A stretch of 64,000 nucleotides of DNA from Sphingorhabdus sp. EL138 (lineage in GTDB: Bacteria; Pseudomonadota; Alphaproteobacteria; Sphingomonadales; Sphingomonadaceae), in assembly GCF_900258045.1 (NCBI RefSeq), contig NZ_OGVD01000004.1:620001-684000 (forward strand), written 5' to 3'. The translations under genes and the position numbers were made by a program. Position 1 is the first letter of the stretch. Every line of letters starts with the position of its first letter. The notes under the pieces were generated by a model. The model saw nothing but the letters and a program-made list of their open reading frames with translations. It did no database searches and had not been told where the DNA came from. Below, piece by piece: positions 56,473 through 64,000 of this stretch.

Positions 56473-59400
56473 TTAAAGCCCCAAACTTCCTAAGGTTTGC
56501 TGGTCAAATTTCAGGCGGAAGGTGATGAAAGGCCCATCTCTGGTATAGCGGCTTTCTTCAAAGTCGCGGTCTTCAAAACCCACCACATTATAGCCGAGCG
56601 AGATATAGCCGTTCTTAAACGGCGTTATCCCGATACTCGGTCCCCCGCTATAGGCAATCGTGTCGAAATCCGTGCCTATTCGCGCAGTCGCCTGTCCGCC
56701 GATGTCAATGGTGTCGGAAAGGTCGAACTTGACGTCCGCCCCGACCACATTGCTCCAGCCTTTGACATCATCTTCACCAAATTTATCGAAAACATAGCGG
56801 CTTCCCCAAAAGAAACTATATTCTCCGGCTTCGGTAAAGATGCCGTCATCCGCGTCAATCGGCGTATAATTGACGCTTAAACTATTGATAATTCTACGAG
56901 AAGTTACGTCCCCGTTGACCAGAAGCGGCGCGCCGCCAATCGGTCCGGCCGTGCCTGCCGTCGCATTGCGCACCCGGTCTTCGCGAAACTCGAGTTTTTC
57001 GAGCCACGACCAGCGGCTATCTGCCGGGCGATGGGCCCAGCTGGCTTCCGCTTCTATCACCCTTGTACTGGTGCCGGTTTCATCTTCGGCAACAAAGATG
57101 CTGCCCAATGCCCCCAGAGCACTGCCTTCACCGATCTGTTTCAATACCGCAGAGGTGAAGCCATAGCGTTCCGAAATATCGCCATCACGATATTCGGCGC
57201 GCGATACCCAGCTCCAATCGTCGGTTCGGAAGGTCGCGCCGGCGGTGACGGCGACGAAATCCTCTGTCAACGAGCCATCATTGCCCAGGAAACCACCGGA
57301 AGCGACAGGCTGTTCGTCGTTAATCACATCGCTGCGGTCAAAACCCCCCAAGGTTTCGTTGCCATCGAGTGAGAAATCGATCGTCCACTTGTCGTCGAGC
57401 GGAATAGACTGAGTCAGGCCGTAGGCGGCAAAGGTGCGCGGGCCAAATTCGGTAATTTCCTGTTGATTGGCGCTAACGACCGCTCGCGCTCCGTCCCATG
57501 GTGCAACATCGACACCAATGCGTGCCGTGCGCGCATCGATATTTTCGCCATCGGCAATTTCATAAGTACCGACCAGCTTGATATCGTTGGTGATCGCGTA
57601 GCGCGCGGTGACAGAATGACGGGCCGGGAAGTCGATACTTTCATCCTGTCCGCCAAGCGCGAATTCGGTTTGCGCATCCAGCTCCAGCTTGCCGTCAAAC
57701 AGTCTTTGCGTCGCACCAAGCCGTGCAAGTGTAGAGCGATTGACGCTGCCGTCCGACAATCTGTCTTCGGCGTGGACCACACCGGCGCGCAGGGCCGTAT
57801 CATCGCTTCGATATTCGATTTCTGCTGTGCCAGAGCGCCGACGGGCATCGGTGGTCAGGAAGTTTTCCTGATACCCGCTGGCCGCGAGCGAAAGCTTGTC
57901 ACTCAAGCGCACCCGCGTGTCGATACCGAATTTGCGTGTACCGCTCTCGGCCGCATTGAGCTGACCCAGACCAAAGCCTGCGGATTGCTGACGCACATAG
58001 GCGAGTACATCGAAATTGGAGCCATGATGCTCGGCCTCGACCAGCCACGCGACGGCGCTATCCGCACCGCGCGGCTCACCGTTCAGCACATCGGCGGTTT
58101 TGTCTTCGCTGTCACTGGAAGCCACCTCAGCGCGGAATTCCGTTTTCAGATTGGGCCGGTAGCGGACATCCACGCCGACAAGATCGCTTTTGACGCTTTC
58201 ATTCTCGTCATGGATCGCGGTTGCGCCGATTTTGAATTTCTTGTCCTTGGACTCGTAAGTCAGACGGCCACCAGCGTTGAGATCGCGGCCACCGACACCA
58301 AGCACCTCATATTCGGCGATGATGAATTGCGGATCGAGACCGCTGCTGCGGCTGAGAACAGGTTCACGGAAACGCAAGGTGCCAGCGAGATAGTCGATAT
58401 CATAATCGATATGACGCGTTAGTTCTTTCCGCTCGACGATACGGTCAGAGCGCAGTCGATCGCGGGTTTCCAGCGTGATACGCTCGCTGTTCGCGATGAT
58501 ATCACGGGTGGAGAGGGCATAAGGGCCAGACAGGCCATTGCCCTGAATTTCCTCACGGCGGAAACGATTGGCGGCGTCCGCGCCAAAGGCCAGCGCGCTG
58601 ACCTGATCGCTGCGATATTCGGCTTTTACGCCGTTAAACGCGCGTTGGTAACGGGCCAGTTCCGGTTCGTTGATGCCGGTTTCATAATCACCGAACAGTG
58701 CATAAAATTGCGGCCGTTCAAGTTTTAGATAGAGTCGGCGCACCGATGCGGCGTCGTAGCGTTGCTCGGACCGATCGGCATAAACGGTGTAATAACGGCG
58801 CGGATCAATGACGCCCGCAAAGCGTGTTTCATCTTCCTCTTTGTCGGTGTCATAAGACAGCGTCATCAGCCATTTGCCTGTAACCCGGCCTTTGGCGTAG
58901 AGCGCGACACGGCCATCGAGATTGATATTGTCATCATCCTCGGTCAGATCTTCCAGACGCTCGTCGAGGGTGTTGAAACCCACGGTTCCTGCGGCAAAGC
59001 CGACCACGGTCCACGGACGATCACCGGGATCAAGCCAGGTTTCAATGCGTTGTTCGCGCGATACTTCGCCATCGCGGAACGGGAATGTGACGCTGACAGA
59101 GCCAGAAGCGGTCGTTGGAGCCAATTCGATATAGGCAATGCCCTCATCGCCTTCCACGCGCCACACCGGGGCACCGCGTTCCAGGCCGGAAAGCTGGTTT
59201 GCCTGCTGCGCATCCACCTCAATGGCGGGGGCGTAAGGGGCAGGGACGCTGAAGTCGCCGGTTGCGCCGTGATGGGCAGGGCGGCCGTCACGGTCGGTCA
59301 GGCGCACGGCCAGAATGGGCCGGGTTACGCCGTCTGCGATCAGAACGGATTTATCTTTCAGCAGTTCAGCATTGAGAGGGCTCGCCGAATAATGGACTTC

Positions 59401-61572
59401 GCGGGTCAATAACTCGACCAGCTTGCCGTTTTTGTCCAAAACCCGCGCAACGAGCGTGTTTTTGCGGTTTTTGATATCCAGGCCGCGCCAAATGCTGATC
59501 TGTACCGATCCATTGGCGCTTTTCTCTTTGCCCTCATATGATAGCGGATTGACCTTTTCGCCGTTCAAAGAGAGTTCGACTCGTTGGCCCTTGCGATGCT
59601 TTACTGCTGCTCGCAGGGACTTAACCCGCGGATTATAGCCGGTTTCAGGGAAAACAAAGCCGATGCCCGGTGCCTGTCCGGCTAGCCAGTTACGCTCGGC
59701 ACCCGCAGCTTCCTGATCGGAGAGTATTTTAGGTTTTTCGTATTTTTTGGCAGTCGTTACTTCGCGTGCAGCTACCTTTTTAGCCCGGAAATCTGCGCGT
59801 TTCAGCGCGCCGCCACGACCTTCGACAAAGCGAGAAATGTCGCTGCCGGCGGCGCGCGTGTTTTGCGCGCAGTTAATCGGAGCCATATCAGCCGGGAAAG
59901 TCGATGGATCGACCTGAACAACGTGCAATCCGGGTCTGATGCCCTCAAAATGATAGCGCCCGTCTTCATCGGTGACGGTATAGGTTCCGTCCTGCAGCAT
60001 GACACGAATACCGCCAATTCCTGCGGCTTTGCGCGGGTCAACGCTGCATCCGCCGTCGGTAATACGGCCGATAATCGTGAATCTTTCGGAGATGCCGTCC
60101 CTTTCAATACGCACGGGCACACTGGCGACAGGGCTTTCGGCGCCGCGATTGTCGCGCGCCTGGGCCGTGTTGATCGCATCTCCGGGGCTGGCATCCTGAC
60201 GGATTTCAGCCAAATAGGTGAGTAATCCGCTGCCTGCTGGGGGCAAAGCAGGGACAATGACAGAGAAATTCTGTCCGTTGGGCTGCACAATGGGCGTTAC
60301 AAGAGCGCCGTTATAGCGAACAGTATCGATGCGCAGGCGCATCGCGTTCGGCAACTGGTCCTCAATCGTAACTGCGCCGGTTGTGCGCACCGGATCGCTG
60401 TTTTGCACGGTCACCCGGTACTGGAGGGCATCACCCGGGACGGCAATCGCGGTGGATACCTCCTTGGTGAGGGTAATCGGCACGCCCGGTCTGTCGAGCG
60501 GGACGTCGACGCGCACCGGCGCCGGGTCATCCAGCGTGATGATCCCGCCATAAGAGCCATCCACAATGGTGAAGGGCAGGCCGTCCGTTCGCCGGAAGCC
60601 GTCAAGCTCCTCAGGCGTGGCCGACGAGGGCGCCGTATAGGGCGCTGGCGGCTCGATCAGCAGCCTGTACTGGCCGGGACGGGCAAACGGGAAGCGATAG
60701 AAGCCCTCGGTAAAATTATACACGTTGCCGCCGCTATCGGTCACGGATCCGCCGGAAATCACTGTGCTGGGGAACACAGAAACGCCGTCATCACCGAAAA
60801 CTTCAGCTGGCAGGCCCGTGGCAACGTCTATGAGCGTTACCCGTGTGCCATCGACAGGGGCACCATCGCCGCTGTCAAAGGTTTCACCAAAGGGATCAAT
60901 CAATATCCCGACTTCGACTGTGCCAATGGCACTACCGCTGACCTCGTCAATACCAACGTTGAGCATATCGCCGGGCTGCACAGACAGAACGCAATCGCTC
61001 TGTACCGGCGCGGGCGGTATCGCTGCGGTATTGATCATGCCAACGAAACGACCGCTATTAATCTCGGTTTCGATGATGTTGATCGTCTCACGGTCGCCAG
61101 AAGGCGTCGTGAGGACAACATCGAAACTATCGATAGCGGCACTGTTCAGATTCTTGTTTGGGGCAAGAACTGAAACAATCAGGGGCTCTCCAGCGCGGAT
61201 GCTGCTCGTTGGGGCGATAGCAGCCGGACTGGTATTGGTTCCAGCGAACGCGCCGCGTAGCTCAACCGGGACATTGCCGCCAGAGCCTCTGCAGATTGTT
61301 CCCGGAAGATTAAGCTGTTCCGCGCCTGGCGGATCATCAAAACGATATAAAGTGATCTCAGGCGGCACAGTTGGGGGTGCGACAACCTGAATATCGACGC
61401 GATTGGACGGGGTTTGCAAGCGCGTACTGCCAACGTCCCATTCGGCCTCTGCGACATTGGTAATAAGGGGAAAGCTTTGGGCGTGCGCAGGAATCATAGA
61501 GGCAGGTGCGATCATCGCCCCTGCAGCAAATGCCAGGCTGACTGGCTTAATAAGATTGGTTAACCAACGCAT
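56473..61572 (-). CDS. Giant DUF11/Sdr-like surface protein with a large beta-rich C-terminal region
   Basis: 1699 aa. Signal peptide 1-32 (cleavage near AHAQS). Residues about 33-360 hold extracellular-type beta domains; about 362-490 a DUF11 repeat (VPITLTKEVSTAIAVPGDAL); about 495-565 an SdrD-B/carboxypeptidase-like domain (GGIRVMLQDGTYTVTDEDG, GRYHFEGIRPG); 570-830 a linker and Ig-like part; 835-1699 a long alternating, aromatic-edged region with many acidic turns, as expected for an outer-membrane beta-barrel. It does not end in a canonical terminal Phe but in LGSLGL. Function unknown; probably surface display or adhesion. It is last of a four-gene minus-strand run. Confidence 0.85.
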   Translation of the reverse strand: MRWLTNLIKPVSLAFAAGAMIAPASMIPAHAQSFPLITNVAEAEWDVGSTRLQTPSNRVDIQVVAPPTVPPEITLYRFDDPPGAEQLNLPGTICRGSGGNVPVELRGAFAGTNTSPAAIAPTSSIRAGEPLIVSVLAPNKNLNSAAIDSFDVVLTTPSGDRETINIIETEINSGRFVGMINTAAIPPAPVQSDCVLSVQPGDMLNVGIDEVSGSAIGTVEVGILIDPFGETFDSGDGAPVDGTRVTLIDVATGLPAEVFGDDGVSVFPSTVISGGSVTDSGGNVYNFTEGFYRFPFARPGQYRLLIEPPAPYTAPSSATPEELDGFRRTDGLPFTIVDGSYGGIITLDDPAPVRVDVPLDRPGVPITLTKEVSTAIAVPGDALQYRVTVQNSDPVRTTGAVTIEDQLPNAMRLRIDTVRYNGALVTPIVQPNGQNFSVIVPALPPAGSGLLTYLAEIRQDASPGDAINTAQARDNRGAESPVASVPVRIERDGISERFTIIGRITDGGCSVDPRKAAGIGGIRVMLQDGTYTVTDEDGRYHFEGIRPGLHVVQVDPSTFPADMAPINCAQNTRAAGSDISRFVEGRGGALKRADFRAKKVAAREVTTAKKYEKPKILSDQEAAGAERNWLAGQAPGIGFVFPETGYNPRVKSLRAAVKHRKGQRVELSLNGEKVNPLSYEGKEKSANGSVQISIWRGLDIKNRKNTLVARVLDKNGKLVELLTREVHYSASPLNAELLKDKSVLIADGVTRPILAVRLTDRDGRPAHHGATGDFSVPAPYAPAIEVDAQQANQLSGLERGAPVWRVEGDEGIAYIELAPTTASGSVSVTFPFRDGEVSREQRIETWLDPGDRPWTVVGFAAGTVGFNTLDERLEDLTEDDDNINLDGRVALYAKGRVTGKWLMTLSYDTDKEEDETRFAGVIDPRRYYTVYADRSEQRYDAASVRRLYLKLERPQFYALFGDYETGINEPELARYQRAFNGVKAEYRSDQVSALAFGADAANRFRREEIQGNGLSGPYALSTRDIIANSERITLETRDRLRSDRIVERKELTRHIDYDIDYLAGTLRFREPVLSRSSGLDPQFIIAEYEVLGVGGRDLNAGGRLTYESKDKKFKIGATAIHDENESVKSDLVGVDVRYRPNLKTEFRAEVASSDSEDKTADVLNGEPRGADSAVAWLVEAEHHGSNFDVLAYVRQQSAGFGLGQLNAAESGTRKFGIDTRVRLSDKLSLAASGYQENFLTTDARRRSGTAEIEYRSDDTALRAGVVHAEDRLSDGSVNRSTLARLGATQRLFDGKLELDAQTEFALGGQDESIDFPARHSVTARYAITNDIKLVGTYEIADGENIDARTARIGVDVAPWDGARAVVSANQQEITEFGPRTFAAYGLTQSIPLDDKWTIDFSLDGNETLGGFDRSDVINDEQPVASGGFLGNDGSLTEDFVAVTAGATFRTDDWSWVSRAEYRDGDISERYGFTSAVLKQIGEGSALGALGSIFVAEDETGTSTRVIEAEASWAHRPADSRWSWLEKLEFREDRVRNATAGTAGPIGGAPLLVNGDVTSRRIINSLSVNYTPIDADDGIFTEAGEYSFFWGSRYVFDKFGEDDVKGWSNVVGADVKFDLSDTIDIGGQATARIGTDFDTIAYSGGPSIGITPFKNGYISLGYNVVGFEDRDFEESRYTRDGPFITFRLKFDQQTLGSLGL

Positions 61573-61575
61573 CCA

Positions 61576-61620
61576 AAAAGGGGGAGGCGGCGGCTTCCCG
61601 AATGACCGGAAAGCCGCCGC
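61576..61620 (-). terminator. Hairpin plus U tract directly before the 1699-aa gene
   Basis: On the minus strand a stem of 13-14 bp with one mismatch (61620-61607 with 61600-61587) is followed by CTCCCCCTTTTT, ending 4 nt before the ATG at 61572. This looks like an intrinsic terminator or attenuator that would cut the amount of giant-protein mRNA relative to the small upstream genes. No other ribosome-binding site is visible. Confidence 0.7.
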
Positions 61621-61632
61621 AATCCTTGACCT

Positions 61633-62733
61633 TTAGTCGACCGTTGCCCGGAAGAGCAGCGTTTCGGTAACGCCGGCAGCGACATCGCCGAGATCACCGG
61701 TGATGACACCGGATGATTCTGACAAAGTACCCGCATCGGCATTTGTACCCGTGCCATCGCAGGCAAGGGCAGAACGAACACCGTTAGCCGCCGGAATGGT
61801 GGCTGGTCCGGATACCGGCGCCGTTGCATAGAATGACAGATCCAGAGCGGAAATATCATCCGAAATGCTGACGCTGGTAGCGGTTGCACTGCCCGTCGCG
61901 TTGGTCACGGCGATACAATATTCGATCACCGCACCCGGAATGGATTTCGGGTTAGTGCTACCGTTTACCGGATCCCACAATACGGAACTGGATTTCACAA
62001 CGCTGACATTAGCGGCGGAAATCACGAAGTTATCCGTGTCCGATGCCGATGCATTGACATAGACGTTGTCGATATTCGCTGCGTTAACAGTACCATCTTC
62101 GGTATTTGCGCCCGCGTTGACGGTGTAGTCTCCACCAAGGCTTCCGCCTGTAGCACCCTCTTTGATGGTCGCGGTTAGCGTAATACCTGCGGCGTCACCG
62201 GTTGCAAGACCAAGCGGGATATCACCGACAATATAGACGGTTGCGTTGGCGTCTTCAGCCAGCTCGTCAATGAATGTCGCGGTATCTTCCGCTGGCTGAT
62301 AGCCAGGAGTTGCGCCGGATTCGACGAAGATGAGAAGCCCGGTCACATCAAAGTCGTCGGTGCCGCTAAATGGCGTCGCGGCTCCGGTTGTTTGCTGTGT
62401 AGCGCTCAGTTCAAAGTCGACGACATCGTTTGAATCGTTGGTCACCGTGTAGGTCAGGAAGGCCGGATTAGGCGCGCCTGCCGTCTGGCCTGGCGTAACC
62501 GATTGGGCAGCACCATTGGCTTCCGAAACGGTCAGGTCGAGCTTACGGTCGACTGTGAACGTGTCTGAATCGGTTTCAGCCGTCTGGGATACGCCACCAA
62601 CCTGATAGTTTACGGTGACGTTGTTGGTAATCGCGTCGCCTGCGGTCGTTCCTGCAGCAAATGCCGGGTTTGCACCCAGCATTGCGGCAGTAACAGTGCC
62701 TGTGGCAACGAGAAGTTTCAGTTTACTGGTCAT
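61633..62733 (-). CDS. Secreted DUF11-type protein, copy A
   Basis: 366 aa. Signal peptide to about AFAAG (residue 27). The mature part is Thr/Ser/Asp/Ala-rich, low in Lys, with two DUF11-like units: KLDLTVSEANGAAQSVTPGQ and VSVVKSSSVLWDPVNGS, the second followed by GAVIEYCIAVTN and ending in LGDVAAGVTETLLFR. A paralogue lies at 63300-64000. AGGAG box 7 nt before the ATG. Such proteins form extended adhesive or cell-wall-like rods in other bacteria; here function unknown. Confidence 0.85.
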   Translation of the reverse strand: MTSKLKLLVATGTVTAAMLGANPAFAAGTTAGDAITNNVTVNYQVGGVSQTAETDSDTFTVDRKLDLTVSEANGAAQSVTPGQTAGAPNPAFLTYTVTNDSNDVVDFELSATQQTTGAATPFSGTDDFDVTGLLIFVESGATPGYQPAEDTATFIDELAEDANATVYIVGDIPLGLATGDAAGITLTATIKEGATGGSLGGDYTVNAGANTEDGTVNAANIDNVYVNASASDTDNFVISAANVSVVKSSSVLWDPVNGSTNPKSIPGAVIEYCIAVTNATGSATATSVSISDDISALDLSFYATAPVSGPATIPAANGVRSALACDGTGTNADAGTLSESSGVITGDLGDVAAGVTETLLFRATVD

Positions 62734-62760
62734 TACTGTACTCCTGTTTCACTCTATTGT

Positions 62761-62786
62761 GGATCGCCTTACCCCCGCGGCGATCC
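62761..62786. promoter_or_regulatory. Perfect 8-bp hairpin in the leader of the copy-A gene
   Basis: GGATCGCC at 62761-62768 pairs with GGCGATCC at 62779-62786 over a 10-nt loop, in the 67-nt gap between two DUF11 genes. No T run follows, so it is more likely a processing or stability element than a terminator. Confidence 0.45.
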
Positions 62787-62800
62787 GATACGGTTTGCGG

Positions 62801-63289
62801 TCATTTTACTGTCCCGCGAAATACAAGTTTTCCTTCCGAACCCACTGAAAGAGAACGATTAAATTTCCACTTGATATGCGTTACGTCGCTCATCAGGGCA
62901 GGGCGAACCTCCCCGTTTGCGCGCGTATAGGTAAGAGCCGAAAGCGGCCCCCAGTTTTTGCCTCCGTCAACGGAGACAATTTCGGTGCCATCAGACGTTC
63001 CGTTGAACGCGACCGCTTTGGGGAGCGGGTTGGTGACAGAGAAATCGGTAGCTGGCGTGCTGCCAACATTCTTATATTTGACAACGAAGACGAGATTATC
63101 GCCTGGAATGACCGTTTTGGGCTCTTCCAACATGACGGCGGTTTGTCCGTCCGCGTTCTCGATCTTGCGTTCGACAAAAACATCGCTGGAAAGTGCGACA
63201 TTGTTGGCAGCCATGGCCGCTCCGGGTGTGATCCCCGGGATTGCTAAGGCTGCAAGCATTGCTAAACGTTTCAAAAGATTGATTTTCAT
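62801..63289 (-). CDS. Small secreted DUF11 protein
   Basis: 162 aa. Signal peptide 1-27 ending AAMA. The mature part is a single DUF11 domain: FVERKIENADGQTAV, TVIPGDNLVFVVKYKNVG, TDFSVTNPLPKAVAFNG and a C-terminal GSEGKLVFRGTVK. It sits between the two paralogous longer secreted proteins. 10 nt after the upstream gene, so probably co-transcribed. Confidence 0.85.
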   Translation of the reverse strand: MKINLLKRLAMLAALAIPGITPGAAMAANNVALSSDVFVERKIENADGQTAVMLEEPKTVIPGDNLVFVVKYKNVGSTPATDFSVTNPLPKAVAFNGTSDGTEIVSVDGGKNWGPLSALTYTRANGEVRPALMSDVTHIKWKFNRSLSVGSEGKLVFRGTVK

Positions 63290-63299
63290 CCGATTTTCC

Positions 63300-64000
63300 T
63301 CAATCTATCGTTACTTGGAAAGTGATGGTGCGGGTCTGGCCGCCGGGAACCGTGCCCAGGCTGACTGCAATCTCGCTGCCGTCAAATGACCCGGCGTCAG
63401 CATCGGCATCGCTGTCTGTCAGGTTTGCGCCTTCCAGAGTGATGCTTTCTGCCGTGTAGGTGGTGTCAGTGGGTATATCGTCGGTGATATTCAGGTTGGT
63501 CAGGCTGCCTGATCCCGTGATTGTAGCAACGAGCTGATAGGTAATAGTCGCACCTGGAACCGGCTGATTTCCGCCAAATTGATCGGTCACAGTCGCACTT
63601 TTTACCAGCGCGACCTGCGCCGCCTGTATCAAGAAGAAGCTGCTTGCTTCGCCGTCGGCGCCGGTTGAACCGACAACAGCGTCACCGCCGCCATCACCTT
63701 GACCGGCAAAGCTGGTACCAGGCGTGCCGCTTCCTGTAATAGCCACGGCGGACAATTCGACTTCTGCGCGTTGCCCGTCTGTTGCGGACACCGGGATATC
63801 CGACAATATAAAGACGTTTACGCTAGCATCTGGTGCCAATACCGGATCATTTGAGCCGGGCGAATAAATCGTATCAACACCGGGATCAAAAACACCATTG
63901 TCGTCGGTATCCAGATAGATAACGGCGTTGCTGGTATCGAAATCGTCGCCGCCCTTGGCTGTATCGGCTGTGAGCGTAAAGGCTTCATTGCCGTTGCCAG
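63300..64000 (-). CDS. Secreted DUF11-type protein, copy B (partial, start off the right edge)
   Basis: The frame is open from the window end to a stop at 63300, about 233 codons; the N-terminus and signal peptide lie outside. It parallels copy A: ASVNVFILSDIPV against ATVYIVGDIPLG, VALVKSATVTDQFGGNQPV against SVVKSSSVLWDP, and the end LGTVPGGQTRTITFQ against LGDVAAGVTETLLFR. A TTG at 63839 inside the frame is unlikely to be the real start because family-like sequence continues upstream. Confidence 0.82.
   Translation of the reverse strand, partial: GNGNEAFTLTADTAKGGDDFDTSNAVIYLDTDDNGVFDPGVDTIYSPGSNDPVLAPDASVNVFILSDIPVSATDGQRAEVELSAVAITGSGTPGTSFAGQGDGGGDAVVGSTGADGEASSFFLIQAAQVALVKSATVTDQFGGNQPVPGATITYQLVATITGSGSLTNLNITDDIPTDTTYTAESITLEGANLTDSDADADAGSFDGSEIAVSLGTVPGGQTRTITFQVTID

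Noticed and set aside
57463-61390. Long plus-strand open frames (up to 319 codons) opposite the giant DUF11 gene
   Set aside because: They are antisense shadows; their translations are rich in Arg/Ile/Gly without domains, while the minus frame has a signal peptide and clear domains.

Overview
The window is a compact, gene-dense chromosomal segment of an alphaproteobacterium, most likely a member of the Sphingomonadales (Sphingorhabdus/Parasphingorhabdus/Sphingopyxis-like). I infer this from the split b/b' ATP synthase operon with atpI, the accD-folC-trp cluster, gcrA, O-succinylhomoserine sulfhydrylase, the trypsin-type autotransporter and the moderate GC. There are no insertion sequences, phage genes or CRISPR arrays, and one tRNA.

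1-7.0 kb (minus strand): biosynthetic cluster lapA-pyrF-trpF-trpB-trpA-accD-folC (folC runs off the left edge), preceded by purB. 7.1-10.5 kb (plus): a phosphofructokinase and a DoxX/NDH-2 fusion dehydrogenase. 10.5-15.2 kb: radC (minus), then ydbH-ynbE-ydbL for intermembrane lipid transport, closed by a clear terminator. 15.4-18.0 kb: the F0 ATP synthase operon atpI-B-E-b'-b. 18.1-24.8 kb: uvrC, recO, leuB, metZ, apaG, a LysR regulator and a GNAT acetyltransferase, often with overlapping ends. 24.8-28.9 kb (minus): a secreted beta-lactamase-like serine hydrolase, parE and gcrA. 28.9-30.5 kb: an orphan ABC-2 permease, hspQ and tRNA-Ser(CGA).

30.7-40.9 kb (plus): a glycerolipid/neutral-lipid island. 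It holds a HAD phosphatase-PlsC fusion with a histone-like tail, PlsB, a wax ester synthase/DGAT, a DUF3336 patatin, two alpha/beta hydrolases and GpsA. Together these could run a cycle of glycerol-3-phosphate formation, acylation to triacylglycerol and lipid mobilisation.

41.1-46.9 kb: the most interesting locus, a DSF (diffusible signal factor) type system. An RpfF-like crotonase faces, convergently and only 8 nt away, a two-gene operon encoding a REC-PAS-GGDEF-EAL protein and an RpfC-like hybrid kinase. The convergent layout resembles Xanthomonas rpfF/rpfGHC, but the HD-GYP output protein RpfG is replaced by a PAS-GGDEF-EAL protein reminiscent of Burkholderia RpfR.

46.9-52.5 kb: an unrecognised possible DNA-binding protein, thyA and a trypsin-like autotransporter with a perfect-palindrome terminator. 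52.6-56.2 kb: branched-chain 2-oxoacid dehydrogenase E1alpha-E1beta-E2 without E3. 56.3-56.4 kb: palindromic intergenic repeats. 56.5-64.0 kb (minus): a cell-surface cluster of three small DUF11-type secreted proteins, two of them paralogous, and one 1699-residue DUF11/Sdr-like protein with a large predicted beta-rich outer-membrane region.

All functions are read from motifs and family knowledge; no database search was possible.
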